Positions 12,260 to 24,794 of a DNA stretch of 64,000 nt are shown here, piece by piece (position 1 is the stretch's first letter; every line of letters begins with the position of its first letter). The notes below the pieces were generated by a model, which made no database searches, was not told where the DNA came from, and saw nothing but the letters and a program-made list of their open reading frames with translations. The DNA lies in the NCBI GenBank assembly GCA_030544215.1, contig JARZZO010000014.1, forward strand, positions 36,237,734-36,301,733. The letters are read 5' to 3'. A program made the position numbers and the translations under genes. This stretch comes from Zantedeschia hybrid cultivar. Taxonomy: Eukaryota; Streptophyta; Magnoliopsida; Alismatales; Araceae.

Positions 12260-14779
12260 ATGGTGGGATCCCCGTATTTCTTGGAGGTCGTTGCAGCACT
12301 GGAGTCCACTATGGAGATCAAGAAGCAGCGCGCATCCTACGCCAAGAAGAGTAGGACCGACTATAGACCCGATAGGGTCCTTACCATGAATACTATCCAC
12401 CTCTCACCCGCCTCCTCGTCTAATAGGAGGCAGAAGAAGACTCCTGCAGCCAGTCCATCCAAAACAGGAAAGACAATTATGGTAGGAAACCTTTGTATCT
12501 GTCTAGATAAAGGAGAGCCTATCATTCCAAAGGTTCGCCACATCCCAGTGGTTCCCACCCACAATTGTTTTGGGATACTACCAAAGGTCTCCAAAGAAAA
12601 GGAAGCCTTGAAGAAGAAGATCCGAAAAGCCTATGTCCAACAGGGGCAAAGATACGAAAAGAAACCTGTTGTGGCTCGTGCCGGGGGCAATGTCGTAGAG
12701 GATAAGAACCTCCACCTCAAAAGGATGTAGGTTACTAAAGAAGAAGCCCGTAGAATACGTCAGGCTAGGGTCACCCTAACAAAGAATTCATCACACCAAC
12801 CCTTAGGGCAAGAAGAACAAGTGGCGGAGCCAGTCATCCGACGTCGTTCCTCGTAAGACCAAAAAAGAAAGGGTACTTACAGGCCAAAGAAATAAACTCC
12901 ATAAAGTGTATCTATTTTTGAGAGGTTGGGCACCGCGTCCAATTCACTAAAAAAAAAAAAGAGGAGTTATGAAAAGTGATTGAAGATGGCATTCAGGTCT
13001 ACACCAACTATGCCTCAAGCACTAATAACTGGCAACCTTCCTTACCAAATGACCCAAATGAAATCGCCAACATAACACAACGGGGTGGGTCTATGACCCG
13101 CCAAATGGAGCAGGCCATCCTTTGGCTAAATCAGAGAAATCACGGAGCAGAGCAAACCCAAAATGGTGGTGCCAACGCCGCAGAAGGAGTTGGAGAAGAC
13201 AGGACAAATGCTCAAAATATTGGGCTTGATCCCGAACAGCTACAGAATCAAGTTCATCCTCAGACTATGGAGGAGATGAGGCTAAAAAATCAGCACCTTA
13301 AAACCTCGCGCTTTGACTTTATACAAAGATGGGAGGAACAACAAAAGACTTCTCATATTCCCCAATGAATGCACCTCCCCCAAGGGCGGTTCCTATACAG
13401 CAGTGATAAGAGCACAAGCTGCTAAAGTTAATTTCACTCCCGACGAAGCACAGGAGGTTCAAGGTGAAGAACAGAATCACAACGTTCAACAGTCCAATGC
13501 TTCAACAGAAGATGTTGCGATGTCACAAAAACATTTGATTGAGCAAATTGTTGAAACTAAAATGGCCGAATAGAATGATGGAATAAGCACTTTTGGTTTA
13601 TACGAGGTGCCATTCTCAGTTCAACATATGTTCAAAAAACTCCCCCCAAATTATAACAAACGTCCGAAGTTCATTAGGTACGATGGGGAAGACTCAGCCT
13701 AAAAGCACATTGCCATTATAAGAGTGATCTGGGAGAATTAGCTACAAACGAAGCATACCTCTTGAGGTTTTTCTCTACCTCGGTCAAGGGCACGGCATTC
13801 CAATGATATGCAAAACTGAAGCCTAACTTTATAAGCAGCTGGGAGGAAATGCAAAAGAACTTTTGAGACCACTTCAAAGTGTCGGAGTGGAAAGTGACAA
13901 TTACTAAATTAGTCACTTTGAAGTAAGGTAAGAATGAGTATGTCATTGATTACATCAAGAAATTACGGAACCTCAGCATGAAGTGTGATAACTCGCCGGT
14001 CCAGGAGGATGCAGTAAAATTGTGCAAAAAGGGCTTGAAGTCCGAGATTAATGAAAAGCTAATCGGGACGAATGTTAGGAACTCTGATCAGCTCAATAAA
14101 ATCGTGATGGAAATCAAGATGTTCTTTGCGGACAATCCGACCATTACATTCAATAAAGGGAAGGTTCCTAGAGAGCAAGCTTCGAATGCAAAAGAAGTTA
14201 ATGTTGTAGGTTTCGCATCAACTATGGAAAAGATAGGGGGCAAAGCCAATGTTAATGCGACTACATCGAGTAGTAGGGGGAATGAGAGAGGGTCCTCCTT
14301 ATCTCTCAATAAAAAGATGAGAAAACCATATTCCTTCACCATAAAGCATACAAGGAAGTTGTTTGACACTTGTATCTGTGCAAACTTGTTGACGCTCCCA
14401 TAACCAAAAAGGCCAGTGGAAGTTGACAAAACGAATGAACACAATTAATGCATGTACCAACGCATGTTGGATAGTGCAGTAGAAGATTGTTACTTCTGTA
14501 AGGATGAAATTGAGAAACTCATCCAAGAAGGGACTGTGAAAATGGGTGAACACCTGGTGAACCTACCTTAACCACATTAGAAGCCGAAACAAACATTTGC
14601 AGCAAATATCATCCACATGAGTGAACACTCACCGTGGACTGACTTTAAAGAAGAGCATATGAATTCCTCCTCAGAGTAGGAGATGACACCAACCTACACT
14701 CCAACAACACCCCTGCCAGAAGGACCAATTATGGCGACACTGGAGGAGATTCAAGTAAGTTTGGGACAGGTATCCCAGC
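12260..14779 (+). pseudogene. Element A gag region, first part
   Basis: Decayed gag of a Tat-type element, which would form the virus-like particle core. Visible blocks are a Lys-rich N-terminal segment (12260-12730), a Gln/Asn-rich segment (12976-13573), a capsid-like stretch beginning YEVPFSVQHMFKKLP (about 13600-13960, many stops), a segment at 13978-14403, and at about 14455-14570 a Cys-containing motif (CYFCKDEIEKLIQEG) like the gag zinc-finger region of Tat elements. At least ten stops or frame changes are present. The frame is cut by hAT-1 at 14780. Confidence 0.6.
14772..14779 (+). repeat. 8-bp target site duplication of hAT-1 (left)
   Basis: ATCCCAGC directly before the left TIR of hAT-1; identical to 20207-20214. 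Confidence 0.9.
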
Positions 14780-15094
14780 CAAGGAATTCCGGGTCGGGTC
14801 GGGTCGGGACCGGGAATCGGGACCCGGCGATCCCGACCCGATCCGATCTGGATCGGCCGAGTCGGCCAATCTAGACTCAGTCCGGCCGGTCCGACTCGGC
14901 CGGATTTTTAAAAAAAAAAATCAGAAAAAATAGAAAAAATTAGAAAAAATAAGGAAAAAATCAGAAAAAATTAAAAAAAATCAGAAAAATTACATACATA
15001 TTATTCAATTGATGTACAATAAGAATGAATGCAATTCATGTACATCCATAAAAAATAAACATTAAAGAGTCACATTAATAATTTTTGTTGTGCA

Positions 15095-15621
15095 TTAATT
15101 TAAATAGACATTGTTGTTGAAAAATACCTTAGAAAGATCACATTTGTGATCCTTCATCATCCGGTTCATAAGTTTGAGCAGGCGGGCCATAATCTGCCGA
15201 CATGTATGGTGCATATCTATAGCCAAACAAAGAACTAGCGAGGTCTTCGAATCCTCTTTGAATACCTCTAGGTGTGTAAGTTTGTTGGCTTGAACTTTCT
15301 CTTGATTATATTGGAGGGACAAAAATGCCGTACTGTATAGGTGGAGGTCCAGAGTACCCTTCAGTAGTGCTGCTGATGTCTGAATATGGCAGTGTAGGGG
15401 GATGAAAAATGGGCGGATAAGAAGGTGCATCTTCCATGGTGGCCAATCACATCCTGCCTGTCTCTGTTGGCCTTCAAATCCCCTTTGTTGTCCTTGTCTC
15501 TGACCTTGAGTTCCTTCAGAATGACTTGGAGGTGCGAAGTAATCATCGTATCCTGTGTAATTGCTCCCAAGTGCAGAACCTCCTGATAGTCCAGCAACAG
15601 TAGCGCCATCACCATCACCAT

Positions 15622-15653
<32 letters not shown>

Positions 15654-18600
15654 GTGGAGTCATCACTCCGCACTTGGCTTGTTTTCCTCAATCGCCTTCT
15701 TCTACGCCTGTAGGTTTGTCTTTCTGCCTCGTACATGCTGGCCAAGTGAGATGGTAAAGCTGGGGTGTCCTCAGGTGTCTCTCCAGTCTGTTGAACTGTC
15801 CATTCTTCTCCTTTTGATGGGTCCACTCGTTGTTTAGACTTTCCTTTTGATTGTTTTCTCTTTTTGCTGCTCGATGACTGCAATGAAGGTCTGCTGGCTC
15901 TTTCTCCTTTCTTCTTTGTGGATCCACCTGAGTAGCTGATCTCCTGAGTGCTGGCTAAAAGGCAGAAGTTCTAACAGTGTCTTCTAGTATGGCTGACTTT
16001 CGGCGCCTCTGAAGAACTAGTGCACCTCCTTCTTGTGTTGTCTGAAATTCAGGATCTCGAGCAACTACTGCATCTAATTCACCTTCTGCCCAACTCCGAT
16101 CCTGGGGATCAAACTCAGGCTGTGCATCTCTGGCTGCTCTGCTCTCCACCCAAGAATGCAGTGGGTGTTCTTCATCTAACAGTTCATCAATATCAATCTG
16201 ATGTACAGGCTCATCAACTAGTCTGTCAGCAAACTCTATGAATCTCTGTCTTTCAAGCCTCTGTCTTTCCTGAATCTGTCTGATTTTTAGACGCATGTTG
16301 TAGTGACAGTACACCAACTTCTCCAGCCTAGAAACCCCCAATCTGTTACGAACCTTCGTGTGAATGAGATTGAATGTACTCCAGTTTCTTTCACATTGAC
16401 TGGAAGAAGTGGTTTGACTGAGTACTCGCACTGCAACATACGCCAAAGGATTTGTGGCAGTTTGTCTGTAATTAATCTAGATCCACCATTCAGTTGTTCA
16501 AAAAAAAAAAGAAGACGACGATATCAATAATCATATGTAGAGTCTACATTATAGACTGGTAGCATCATTAAATTTAATATTTGACTATTTATTATGTAAT
16601 TCACCTGGAGTTGTCCTCGTTACTGCAGCCCTGACGTCATCATCTCCATAAATGTCAATCTTCAATTTAAATCTTTCCATCTACAAAATAAATATAAATA
16701 ACATAAGTTAATAATAGACGCATGCATTTTCATAAACTCCTACTTTGTACATTACCTCTGCTAAGGCATCTCTCATTTCATTCGTATTCCTTGATATTCT
16801 AGTAATCACGTTAGTTGTGCCTCAAAGGACCTCTCCATCATTATGCACGCTCTCACTATACTGATATCTTGGGTTGAAAAAATATCCTACATATAAATTG
16901 AATATTAATTAGTTATAAAATTAAATGTGAAAAAAATTAATAACATAAAATCAACTTAAATAGATGAAGAATTAACCAACAACATGAAGATCATGATGAA
17001 GAGTCGACTCCCATCTATTATCGATGATCCTCCACCATTTGTCATGAGAAGTAGGAAGGCTTTCGCTCAATTGCTCCTTTGCTCTATCCATGGCCTCATA
17101 CAAATATCCTATGTCATTTTTGTCATCTCCATCAACTAACCTCAAAACACGTACCAGAGGCTCAACCACTTTCAGATAGCGAGAAACCTTATCCCAAAAA
17201 CTTCTCTCCCCAACTAGCGATTGCACTGCCAATGCAACTTCTCTAGCATCGGCTCTCAGTGTCCCTATATGTGCCAGAAACTAGTCAGAGTAGACTAACT
17301 GGGCCAACTGATGCTTGTATTTACTCAGGCTTTCTAAAGAAATGAAGTTGGATGCAAATCTAGTAGGCCAGCATGAAGAAGATCCCGTCCACCTGTATGT
17401 TCTCTCATCATATGTAAGATCCTGTTGTGACTATAAATAAATCCCGTGATCATCTGAGCATGTTGTACCACCTCAGCAACAAAAGGATCTTTACCTATGT
17501 CTTCCATCATCAAGTCAATAGAATGTGTTGCACAAGGCACCCAGTACAAATGGTGTCTCTTCTGCATCAACAAATTACCGGCTGCTTTATAGCTTGCTTC
17601 GTTGTCAGTTACTATTGGCACAACATTGTCTTCACCAATTTCCTCTACCACGTCATCTATTAGCCTGTACAAATAATCAGCATTCTTTATTCTGTTTGAG
17701 GCATCTACAGACTTCAAAAAAATAGTGCCCTCGCTGCAATACACAAGGAAATTAATCATGGATCTTCTTGTGGTCCCTGTCTAACCATCACACATGATGG
17801 TACAACCACGCTCCCTCCACACATTTTTGAAGTTGTCGACCCATACCTTCAAGTCATAAATGTAGCGAGGTGTGGGGGCCTTTACACCAGGTCCAGCATC
17901 TGCAATTGCATCCACCATCGTTTGAAAATATAGACTAGATGCTGCATGTGCTGGCACACCTGCATGTAAAAACCATTTCACAATTCCTTTCAAGGCATTT
18001 TTTGCTGACGCCTTAACTCCTTTTAATGTTTGCTTGATTCCAGGCTGTCTGACAGACCTTGATCTTCACAAAAATTGGTCCATAGGACCGCGTGCCACAT
18101 CTGATGTCCGTCCACAACTCAATATAGAACTAGCAATCCTGCGACCAAAAGAATCCCTAGGAACGAATCTCCTAGGCTGAGAAGCAGCAGGCACTGATCC
18201 ACTTGATGATCCTATGCCTCTTCGCCAGTCCTCATCTTCTCTATTTGTCCGCAAACTGGCACGAACAGCTCTGGTGTACTCTGCATCAGGGTCATCTGGA
18301 TCATCCTCATCCTCCTCCTCATCATCATCATCTAAATTGATCGGGCGTTGAACAGGTAGACTGTAATCCCTTCGTCTCTGGCGTGCTGATATCTCATCTT
18401 GTAAATCCATGTATTGTTGAGATGATAAATCTTTGTGTGCTTTTTTACCCATCATATAAGTCCTCATTTCCTTCTTCAAGTCCAGCGGGACTGACTCACA
18501 TCTACTGACATCTCCTGATATGCCAACAAGATGATTTTTTAGGCGATAGATGCCACCACCCATCTCCTTTCCACACCAGTTGCATTTGACCCTCCTCCTA

Positions 18601-18671
18601 ACACTGTCCACTAGTGTGCAATGCTACCAGCCAGGTTCAGCACCATACTGCTCCACATCCTGTTCTACCAT
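15095..18671 (-). pseudogene. hAT-1 transposase (BED finger, DUF659, dimerisation domain), broken
   Basis: Read from 18671 (ATG) downward. BED-type finger CNWCGKEMGG with downstream H and C (about 18500-18590); acidic linker DDDDEEEDEDD; DUF659 at about 17700-18060 and 17400-17760 (GCTIMCDG, IVTDNEASYKAAG, PCATHSIDLMMEDIGK); catalytic-core region 16972-17300; introns at about 16881-16971 and in the 16500-16750 region; dimerisation domain 16150-16480 (RVLSQTTSSSQCERNW, RLEKLVYCHYNMRLKI); Ser/Lys/Asp-rich tail to 15095. In-frame stops at 18624-18626, 18066-18068, 17781-17783, 16822-16824 and 16477-16479, plus a frameshift near 17375. Each stop is one C-to-T or G-to-A change from Gln, Arg or Trp. 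The gene is dead, but its order and size are complete. Confidence 0.85.
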
Positions 18672-18711
18672 ATTCATGCATAACATAAAAACACAAAAAT
18701 GCAATCAGGTT

Positions 18712-19590
18712 CTAACAAGTTCAATTGAGTGGTTGGCAGACTCAATTGAACCTTAATCACACTAATCGTACAAAAGCGCTAATTTTTAACACTTAATTAG
18801 AGTTAATTTTAACTAATTAACGCTAACAACAGGCAATTAATGCAAAAAAATACATATTTATATCCTAACAAGTTCAATTGAGTGGTTGGCACACTCAATT
18901 GAACCTTAATCACGCTAATTATACAAAAGTCCCAATTTTTAATCCCTAATTAGGGTTAATTTTAACTAATTAACGCTAATAACAGGCAATTAATGCAAAA
19001 AAATACACATTTATGTCCTAACAAGTTCAATTGAGTGGTTGGCACACTCAATTGAACCTTAATCACGCTAATCATATAAAAGCCCCAATTTTTAACCCCT
19101 AATTAGGGTTAATTTTAACTAATTAACGCTAATAACAGGCAATTAATGTAAAAAAATACACATTTATATCCTAACTAGTTCAATTGAGTGGTTGGCATAC
19201 TCAATTGAACCTTAATTACACTAATCATACAAAAGCCTTAATTTTTAACCCCTAATTAGGGCTAATTTTAACTAATTAACGCTAATAACAGGCAATTAAT
19301 GCAAAAAAATGCACATTTATGTCCTAACAAGTTCAATTGAGTAGTTGGCACACTCAATTGAACCTTAATTACACTAATCATACAAAAGTCCTAATTTTTA
19401 ACTCCTAATTAGGGCTAATTTTAACTAATTAACGCTAATAACATGCAATTAATGCAAAAAAATGCACATTTATGTTCTAACAAGTTGAGTGGTTGGAACA
19501 CTCAATTGAACCTTAATTACACTAATCATACAAAAGCTCCAATTTTTAAGTCCTAATTAAGGCTAATTTTGAGAATTTTGTCTAATCAAC
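18712..19590. repeat. 153-bp tandem repeat array in hAT-1
   Basis: Units start at 18712, 18865, 19018, 19171, 19324 and 19477, each exactly 153 bp apart; the last is partial. Each unit begins CTAACAAGT and contains TTCAATTGAGTG and CACTCAATTGAA separated by seven bases, a perfect 12-bp stem hairpin in most copies, then a TTAATTAG-type AT-rich half. The array lies upstream of the transposase start, between it and the GC-rich 5' end. It is absent from hAT-2 and hAT-3. Confidence 0.95.
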
Positions 19591-20206
19591 ATGCTAAAAA
19601 AAATTTCAACCTAAATATTAAGAGATCTACACAATATACACAATCATACATCATTTCTAATTTTTTTAGAATTTTAAAAAATTAATTCAAAATATACCTA
19701 AAGTCGGATCGGAATGCGAACAAAAAATCCGACGTCGAGGGCGGCGGTGACGGCGACCACAGCGGCGGCGGCGGCGGCTCCCGGATGGCCGGCCGACGAT
19801 GACGGGATGAAAATCCCCTCCTTTTGGTCGATATCTCAAAAAAAAATAGAAAAGAGAGAGAAAGAGAGAGAGAGAGAGAGGAAAGAGCGGCGGCGGCGGG
19901 GGGGCCGGCGGCGAGCCGGGGAGGGGCTGGGGAGTGGGGAAGGGTTGGGGAAGGGGGGCGCCAGCAGCGTTTCTGCTGCTGGCGCCTGGTTCCCGATCCC
20001 CCCTTAAGGGGGAGATCGGGACCGGCCCGAACCGGACCGGCCGATCTGGCCGGTCCGGCCCCGATTTGGTCCGGTTCGGGCCGATTTCGGCCAGTTTTTT
20101 TTTTTTTTTTTTAAATCGGTGGGGGGGACAGTAAATTCCCCCCCAAATCGGCTCGGGACCCACCGATTCCGATTCGAATCGGAATCGGCTGATTCCGCAA
20201 TCCATG

Positions 20207-20214
20207 ATCCCAGC
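20207..20214 (+). repeat. 8-bp target site duplication of hAT-1 (right)
   Basis: ATCCCAGC directly after the right TIR; the interrupted gag of element A resumes from here. Confidence 0.9.
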
Positions 20215-22875
20215 AACAAGCAAAACTCACCTAGATAGTGGAAGGCCAATCCAGACAGTTAACAAAAGTCCTAACATAAAAGAGAATCTGCCGGTCAATC
20301 CTTTTTGAAGAGCCCAGATCGCAGTACACCCGTCCTTTGAAAGATAATGGTAGACAGGCCATTGACTTGAATAAGAAGCCTAAGGCACAACACAGAGAAT
20401 AAATAATTCCCAAAAGAAAGGGTTATGGTGATTGCAATGATAACCTTAAAGGCATTATGCTAGTCAATGAAAATTCCTCAAGAAGCAAGTTGTTAGTGAA
20501 GAGGAGGCTGGAATAAGCTATGAGGGCTTCGACTCCCTAACAGAAAAGCTCAACAAGCCCCATTCCTTTCCCAAAGAGAAGACTCGGGAGCTCTTTGGGC
20601 TGCGTATGAGCAAAAGGGCGATCATTCTGCCTAGGCCAAGAAGAGATATATAGGACAGATGTGCCTCATTACTGTCCATATCACCGCTTCGTCAACCACC
20701 CCATTGAACAATGCTTTACGTTCAAGGATGAAGTGAAGAAGCTGATCCAGGAAGATAAAATAAACATGGGCAAGTACTTGGTCAACTCCCCACAAGTACA
20801 TGGCAGGGAATCAATCACTTACGGTGAATGTTTTGCATGCGAATTTAGTAGATGCAAGAAGGTTTGCGAGGGACCGGTTCATGAAATGGTCAGACCCCAA
20901 CCTGAAGAAGTGCCTCTATATCAATATGGAAAGGTAGCTTTAGATAGGCCACCTACTCCTAGGACCAGGACAACAATCAACACTCTTGCGGCAGCCACAA
21001 GAGACATGGAAAGGCAGAGCTTGAAGCGACAAGAAGAAGCCTTGAAGGAGGAAGAAGCAAAAGCAACTTCCTCCAAAAAGAATGAGAAGAAGATGTTTGG
21101 CAAGTACCAAATGATGCCTAATGTTGTGGCGGAACAAGCCATCATGGCCACTTCCAGCCGAAATCAGCAAGAGGAGCAATGGACCAAGGTACAAAAGAAG
21201 CTAGTCCTAGTAGAAATACCGAAGCCAATGAGTGAAGCCAAGAAGACGACTATTAGAGGCCCTTCACCTCTGAAGACGGCCCAAATCCCGCCTTGTCAGA
21301 GATGCGGCTAAGAAGAAGAAGCAAGAAAAGAATAGAAAGAAAGATGGAAAAAAAAAAAAAAAAAAAAGCTAAAGAGAAAAGAAGCATTGGCTAGTACCTC
21401 AACTATGCCAAGAGAAGAAGTGACACCTTTGCAAAGGATATAAAAGATCATCCATGAACTAAAAGAGTACCAACCACAGCGACCTACAAAGGATTTGCCC
21501 TTGGATAAATTCATGTCATGGGAGGAATTCGAAAGAAAGGCCCATTTGAAGGTTTGGCTGCTGGAGCTCCGAAGGCGCATGCAAAAAGCAAAAGAAGATG
21601 GATTCTCAATGGCAGATGATGCTAGTATGTTCTGGGGAGAAGACCTAACAGTCGAGAAACTGGAGCAGCAATTCCAGTCATTCTCTTGCAACGTGGCCTC
21701 GGTACGATTCCAAGCTGGAGATAGCACTTTACATGACGAGATCAGATGTGTCCCGCCCAAGTCTCGAAGACCATTAGCAACTTATCAAAGAAGAAATGAT
21801 CAACAAAAGCCGAGGAAGAGGTCAATGTCGAGGTGGTGATGGAGGCCGTAGCGAAGGCAAAAACACATCAAATCAAAAAGTGATCTACTTCAGAGGAGAA
21901 GCCCAAAGCCAGTTCCAGAGCCGAAAGTTAGGAGAAATGTTTATTTCTATCCCTCACCTGATAAAAAAGATCATTCCCAACCACTAGAGGAGACAGATCG
22001 CCTAGCAAATCTAGAGAAAGTAGGCCCTTCGACTCAGCCCAACTCCATCGAGGATGCAAACAATCTCGCAAGCTTACTCAAAGAAGGTTTGAAAGTTGAC
22101 TCTGAGGAAAAAGAGACCACAGCAGAAGAAGCTCCAGAATTGTCTAAGCAACAAAAGGCACTTAAAGAGACTCTTAAGAGTACAGCCGAAATGATGCCCG
22201 CCATTGAAAAGGTACGCGCCAAAGTAGATAGAAAGGTACTACAAACCATGAAAAGAATGTCAACAGGCCTTAGCATTTGGGAGGTGATCGCCCTGAGCAA
22301 AGAATTAAGGGAGACGTTGATGGCTGTCCTCCAGGACCTTGAAGCCTATGAAGTCCATATGGCGGAAGTTAAAGCCAATGTATATGAAGTGTATGGCGGA
22401 AGTCAGAAGCCTGCTAAGTTCGAAAGACCCGTTATCAATTTGGAGGCAAACACCATCAGCAAAGAAATAAAAGCCAACGTGCACCTGCCTCCTAATCTCA
22501 TAAAGTTAGTTTTCATAAGGGAGGTCCACACTGTCGAGGAATTGAAAACTTTTGTTGTACTTCATAAAGATGGTTGGCGTATTATCTTCTGCAAAGGAGA
22601 TTTGGTGCTTGAAAGCTTTGCCGAGATGATTTCGGGAGAAAAATCCATGAAGAAGAAATCCAGGAGCTGGATAATATGCTACAATATATCAAAAAAATGG
22701 ACAAGCATCAGAAGATTCCAAAGAAGCAAAGTGCAACAACAAGCAAATTCTTCCAAGAGTTGTGGTATCTGACTAAGGTGAAGGGGCAGCCTCCCTTCTC
22801 CCGGCAAGATGAAAGGGACTTGGGCTATGGACGGCATCGTAGATCCTCTGTTTACTATGCTGTTAACATGGTGAG
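20215..22875 (+). pseudogene. Element A gag/pro region, second part
   Basis: Continuation of element A after hAT-1. 20661-21311 has a zinc-finger-like motif, CPYHRF then HPIEQCFTFKDEVKKLIQ, the typical C-x2-H...H-x4-C arrangement preceding an LIQ helix in Tat gag proteins; it echoes the similar block at about 14455-14570. Coiled, Lys/Glu-rich sequence follows (21000-21300), then 21495-21839, and 22089-22894 with a long helical segment leading to a possible protease-region stretch (VINLEANTISKEIKANV). A run of 21 A's interrupts the frame near 21345. The frame is cut at 22875 by element B and resumes at 35290. Confidence 0.6.
22871..22875 (+). repeat. 5-bp target site duplication of element B (left)
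   Basis: GTGAG immediately before the 5' LTR; repeated at 35285-35289. Confidence 0.9.
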
Positions 22876-24771
22876 TGATAAAGTGTTAAATTGATCATTT
22901 AAGGGCAATCATATGCATCATACTCACGTTTTTATCTGTAAAATAGCATGAAATGATAGATAATTGCGTACCAAGTCCAACGGTACCAATTACGTCAAAT
23001 TCTGACTTAAAAACATCGTCATTTCATGTGATTAATGGAGTATAGCGCATTTGCGGTTTTTCGACAAAACCGAGACGAAATAAATAAATATAATAATATT
23101 TTTATGATAATGTGTTAATTTATATTTATTTTATGTGAACAGGACATGCCGATGATACAGTGCAGTTGGTAGAGTTTCCGGAAATTTGGGGGAAGTCTAG
23201 TGTTCGAATTTCGATAAATTTGACTTCATTTTGTCCAAAAGATTAAAGCAGGGGTAAAAACGTCATTTGAGGCCCTAGTGTTGCCCTAATTCCATGGCCA
23301 AGAAGGACCAGCCGCCTTCCTAAAGCCCACTTTTTTTTTTTTTTTTTAAAAGACACCTTCCTTCCCTTCTATTTCCTTCCTTCTCTCCAGTTTCCCAAAT
23401 CCTCTATTTTCTTCCTTCTCTCCAGTTTCCCAACCGCAGCCCTTCTCCTTCTCCAGTTTCCTTTCCCACGCCTCTCTTCCTCTCTATATTAGTCTTTTCC
23501 CAGCCGACTTGTCCTCCTCCTTCTGCAGTTTTCCCAGCCGACTTATCCTACTCCTTCTCCTCTCTCCAGTTTTCCCAACCGCGAACTCCTCCTCCTTCTC
23601 GAGTTTCCCAGCCAACCTATTCTCCTCCTCTCTCCCTTATTCTTTCTCAACCCCGCAGCTCTCCTTCTCTCTCTCGTTTTCTCCTCCTCCTCTCAGCCTC
23701 TCCTGGCCATCCCTCTCTTTTCTCCAGTTCCCAGCCGCAATCTTTCTCCCTCCACAGTTCTCTTTCTCTCGCTCTCTCTCTCCCTCTGCTCTCTCTCTCT
23801 CGGTCTCTCTTTCTCTCCCTCGGTTCTCTCTCTCCCCGATTTCCCGGCTGCACCTCCACGCACCACCCGGCACCGTCCGAGCAGCTACGGTGAAGCCGAC
23901 CTCCTCCACGCAGCAATCAGCAGCTCCTGCGAACCTGCAAACACCTCCTCCCACCAGCTGGGCCTCCGCCGCACTGCCACGAGCTCCCACACGCCTCCTC
24001 CTCTCAGCCGCACCACTCCACGCGCCAGCCTGAAGCACCCCAGCGCATGCAGCAGCTGCACCTCCACGCGTTGCCCAGCCGCCTGCAAGCTCCCATGCGC
24101 ATGCATCAAGCACCTCCAGCAGCCACGTCTCAGCTCATGGATGCACGTTCTACACCAACCGCCGGCCTCTAGCATCCTCCAGCTCCACGCGCGTGCATGC
24201 ACGCTTGGTGAAGCCCTCCTCCACGTACCAGCAAGCTTTCTCTTCAGCACTCCACTGCGCCGGCGCTCCACAAACAACCCACGGGCCTCCAAGCACACCT
24301 GCACTCGCATGCCTTCTAGTTTTACCGCACCTGCTGCATTTGTATTATTAGTATAATCTGTTACTTTGTTTTCGTTTATTTTAGTTTAGTTAAGTTAAAG
24401 TTGTTAGTGTTTATTATTTCTTGTTGCATAAAACTCGATTAGTTTAACATAGAAGTTATGTTATTTTTATAATATTTTGTTAATCTCTCTCTCTTAATTT
24501 TAAAGGTGGTTGTATTTGTGCTTTTAAAAATTAGGTTAGTTAAATTCGTAAATTTAGTTTAACTTAATTAGGTAGTTAATTAATCAATTCAAATGCCCAG
24601 TTTTTTTTAAAATAATTAAAATCTAAGGTTTTCGAAATTAAAATCTTAATTCCCTGTGGATTCGACTCGGACTCACCATTATTAATTTTTAAAATTGAAT
24701 TTAAATGAGCCGAATAAATTTAGATTGAACATTCTTATGAGTGTTTAACGACGCACAATTTGGAACGATCA
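22876..24771 (+). repeat. 5' LTR of element B
   Basis: 1896 bp, TG...CA ends. Includes a 21-base T-rich tract near 23330, a long CT-rich segment (23350-23870) with a TATATT box near 23486, and an AT-rich 3' part ending TTTAACGACGCACAATTTG before GATCA. The apparent 100-174-codon frames on both strands here are compositional and occur identically in the other LTR. Confidence 0.92.
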
Positions 24772-24776
24772 ATTTT

Positions 24777-24794
24777 TGACGTCGTTGTCGGGGA
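24777..24794 (+). promoter_or_regulatory. Primer binding site of element B (mutated tRNA-Asp type)
   Basis: TGACGTCGTTGTCGGGGA begins five bases after the LTR. It equals the common plant gypsy tRNA-Asp PBS (TGGCGCCGTTGCCGGGGA) except for three transitions, one G to A and two C to T. Minus-strand DNA synthesis would start here. Confidence 0.8.

Larger units (their letters stand above)
14780..20206 (-). mobile_element. hAT-1, full-length hAT transposon (5.4 kb)
   Basis: Starts CAAGGAATTCCGG and ends with the reverse complement of CATGGATTGCGGAATC, giving imperfect TIRs (8 of the first 11 positions agree), and is flanked by an exact 8-bp duplication ATCCCAGC, the hAT hallmark. The transposase runs on the minus strand, so its 5' end is at 20206. 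Subterminal regions are unusual: dense GGTCGGGACC/GATCGGCC motifs at 14790-14905 and 20000-20206, an A-rich tract at 14905-14990, and a 153-bp tandem array between the 5' end and the transposase. hAT-2 (29760) and hAT-3 (41343) share both ends, so this is the likely autonomous-type relative of that family, although it is now broken. Confidence 0.9.

Noticed and set aside
15361..15666. Met-rich frame with a run of Met and Val residues
   Set aside because: It is a shifted reading of the Asp-rich tail of the hAT-1 transposase.
18712..19590. CRISPR-like array
   Set aside because: The 153-bp units are repeated along their whole length with no variable spacers, and the context is a plant transposon.
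23509..24356. Frames of 70 to 174 codons on both strands in CT-rich DNA
   Set aside because: They lie wholly inside element B's 5' LTR, recur in the 3' LTR at 34141-34868, and reflect CT/GA-rich composition rather than a conserved protein.
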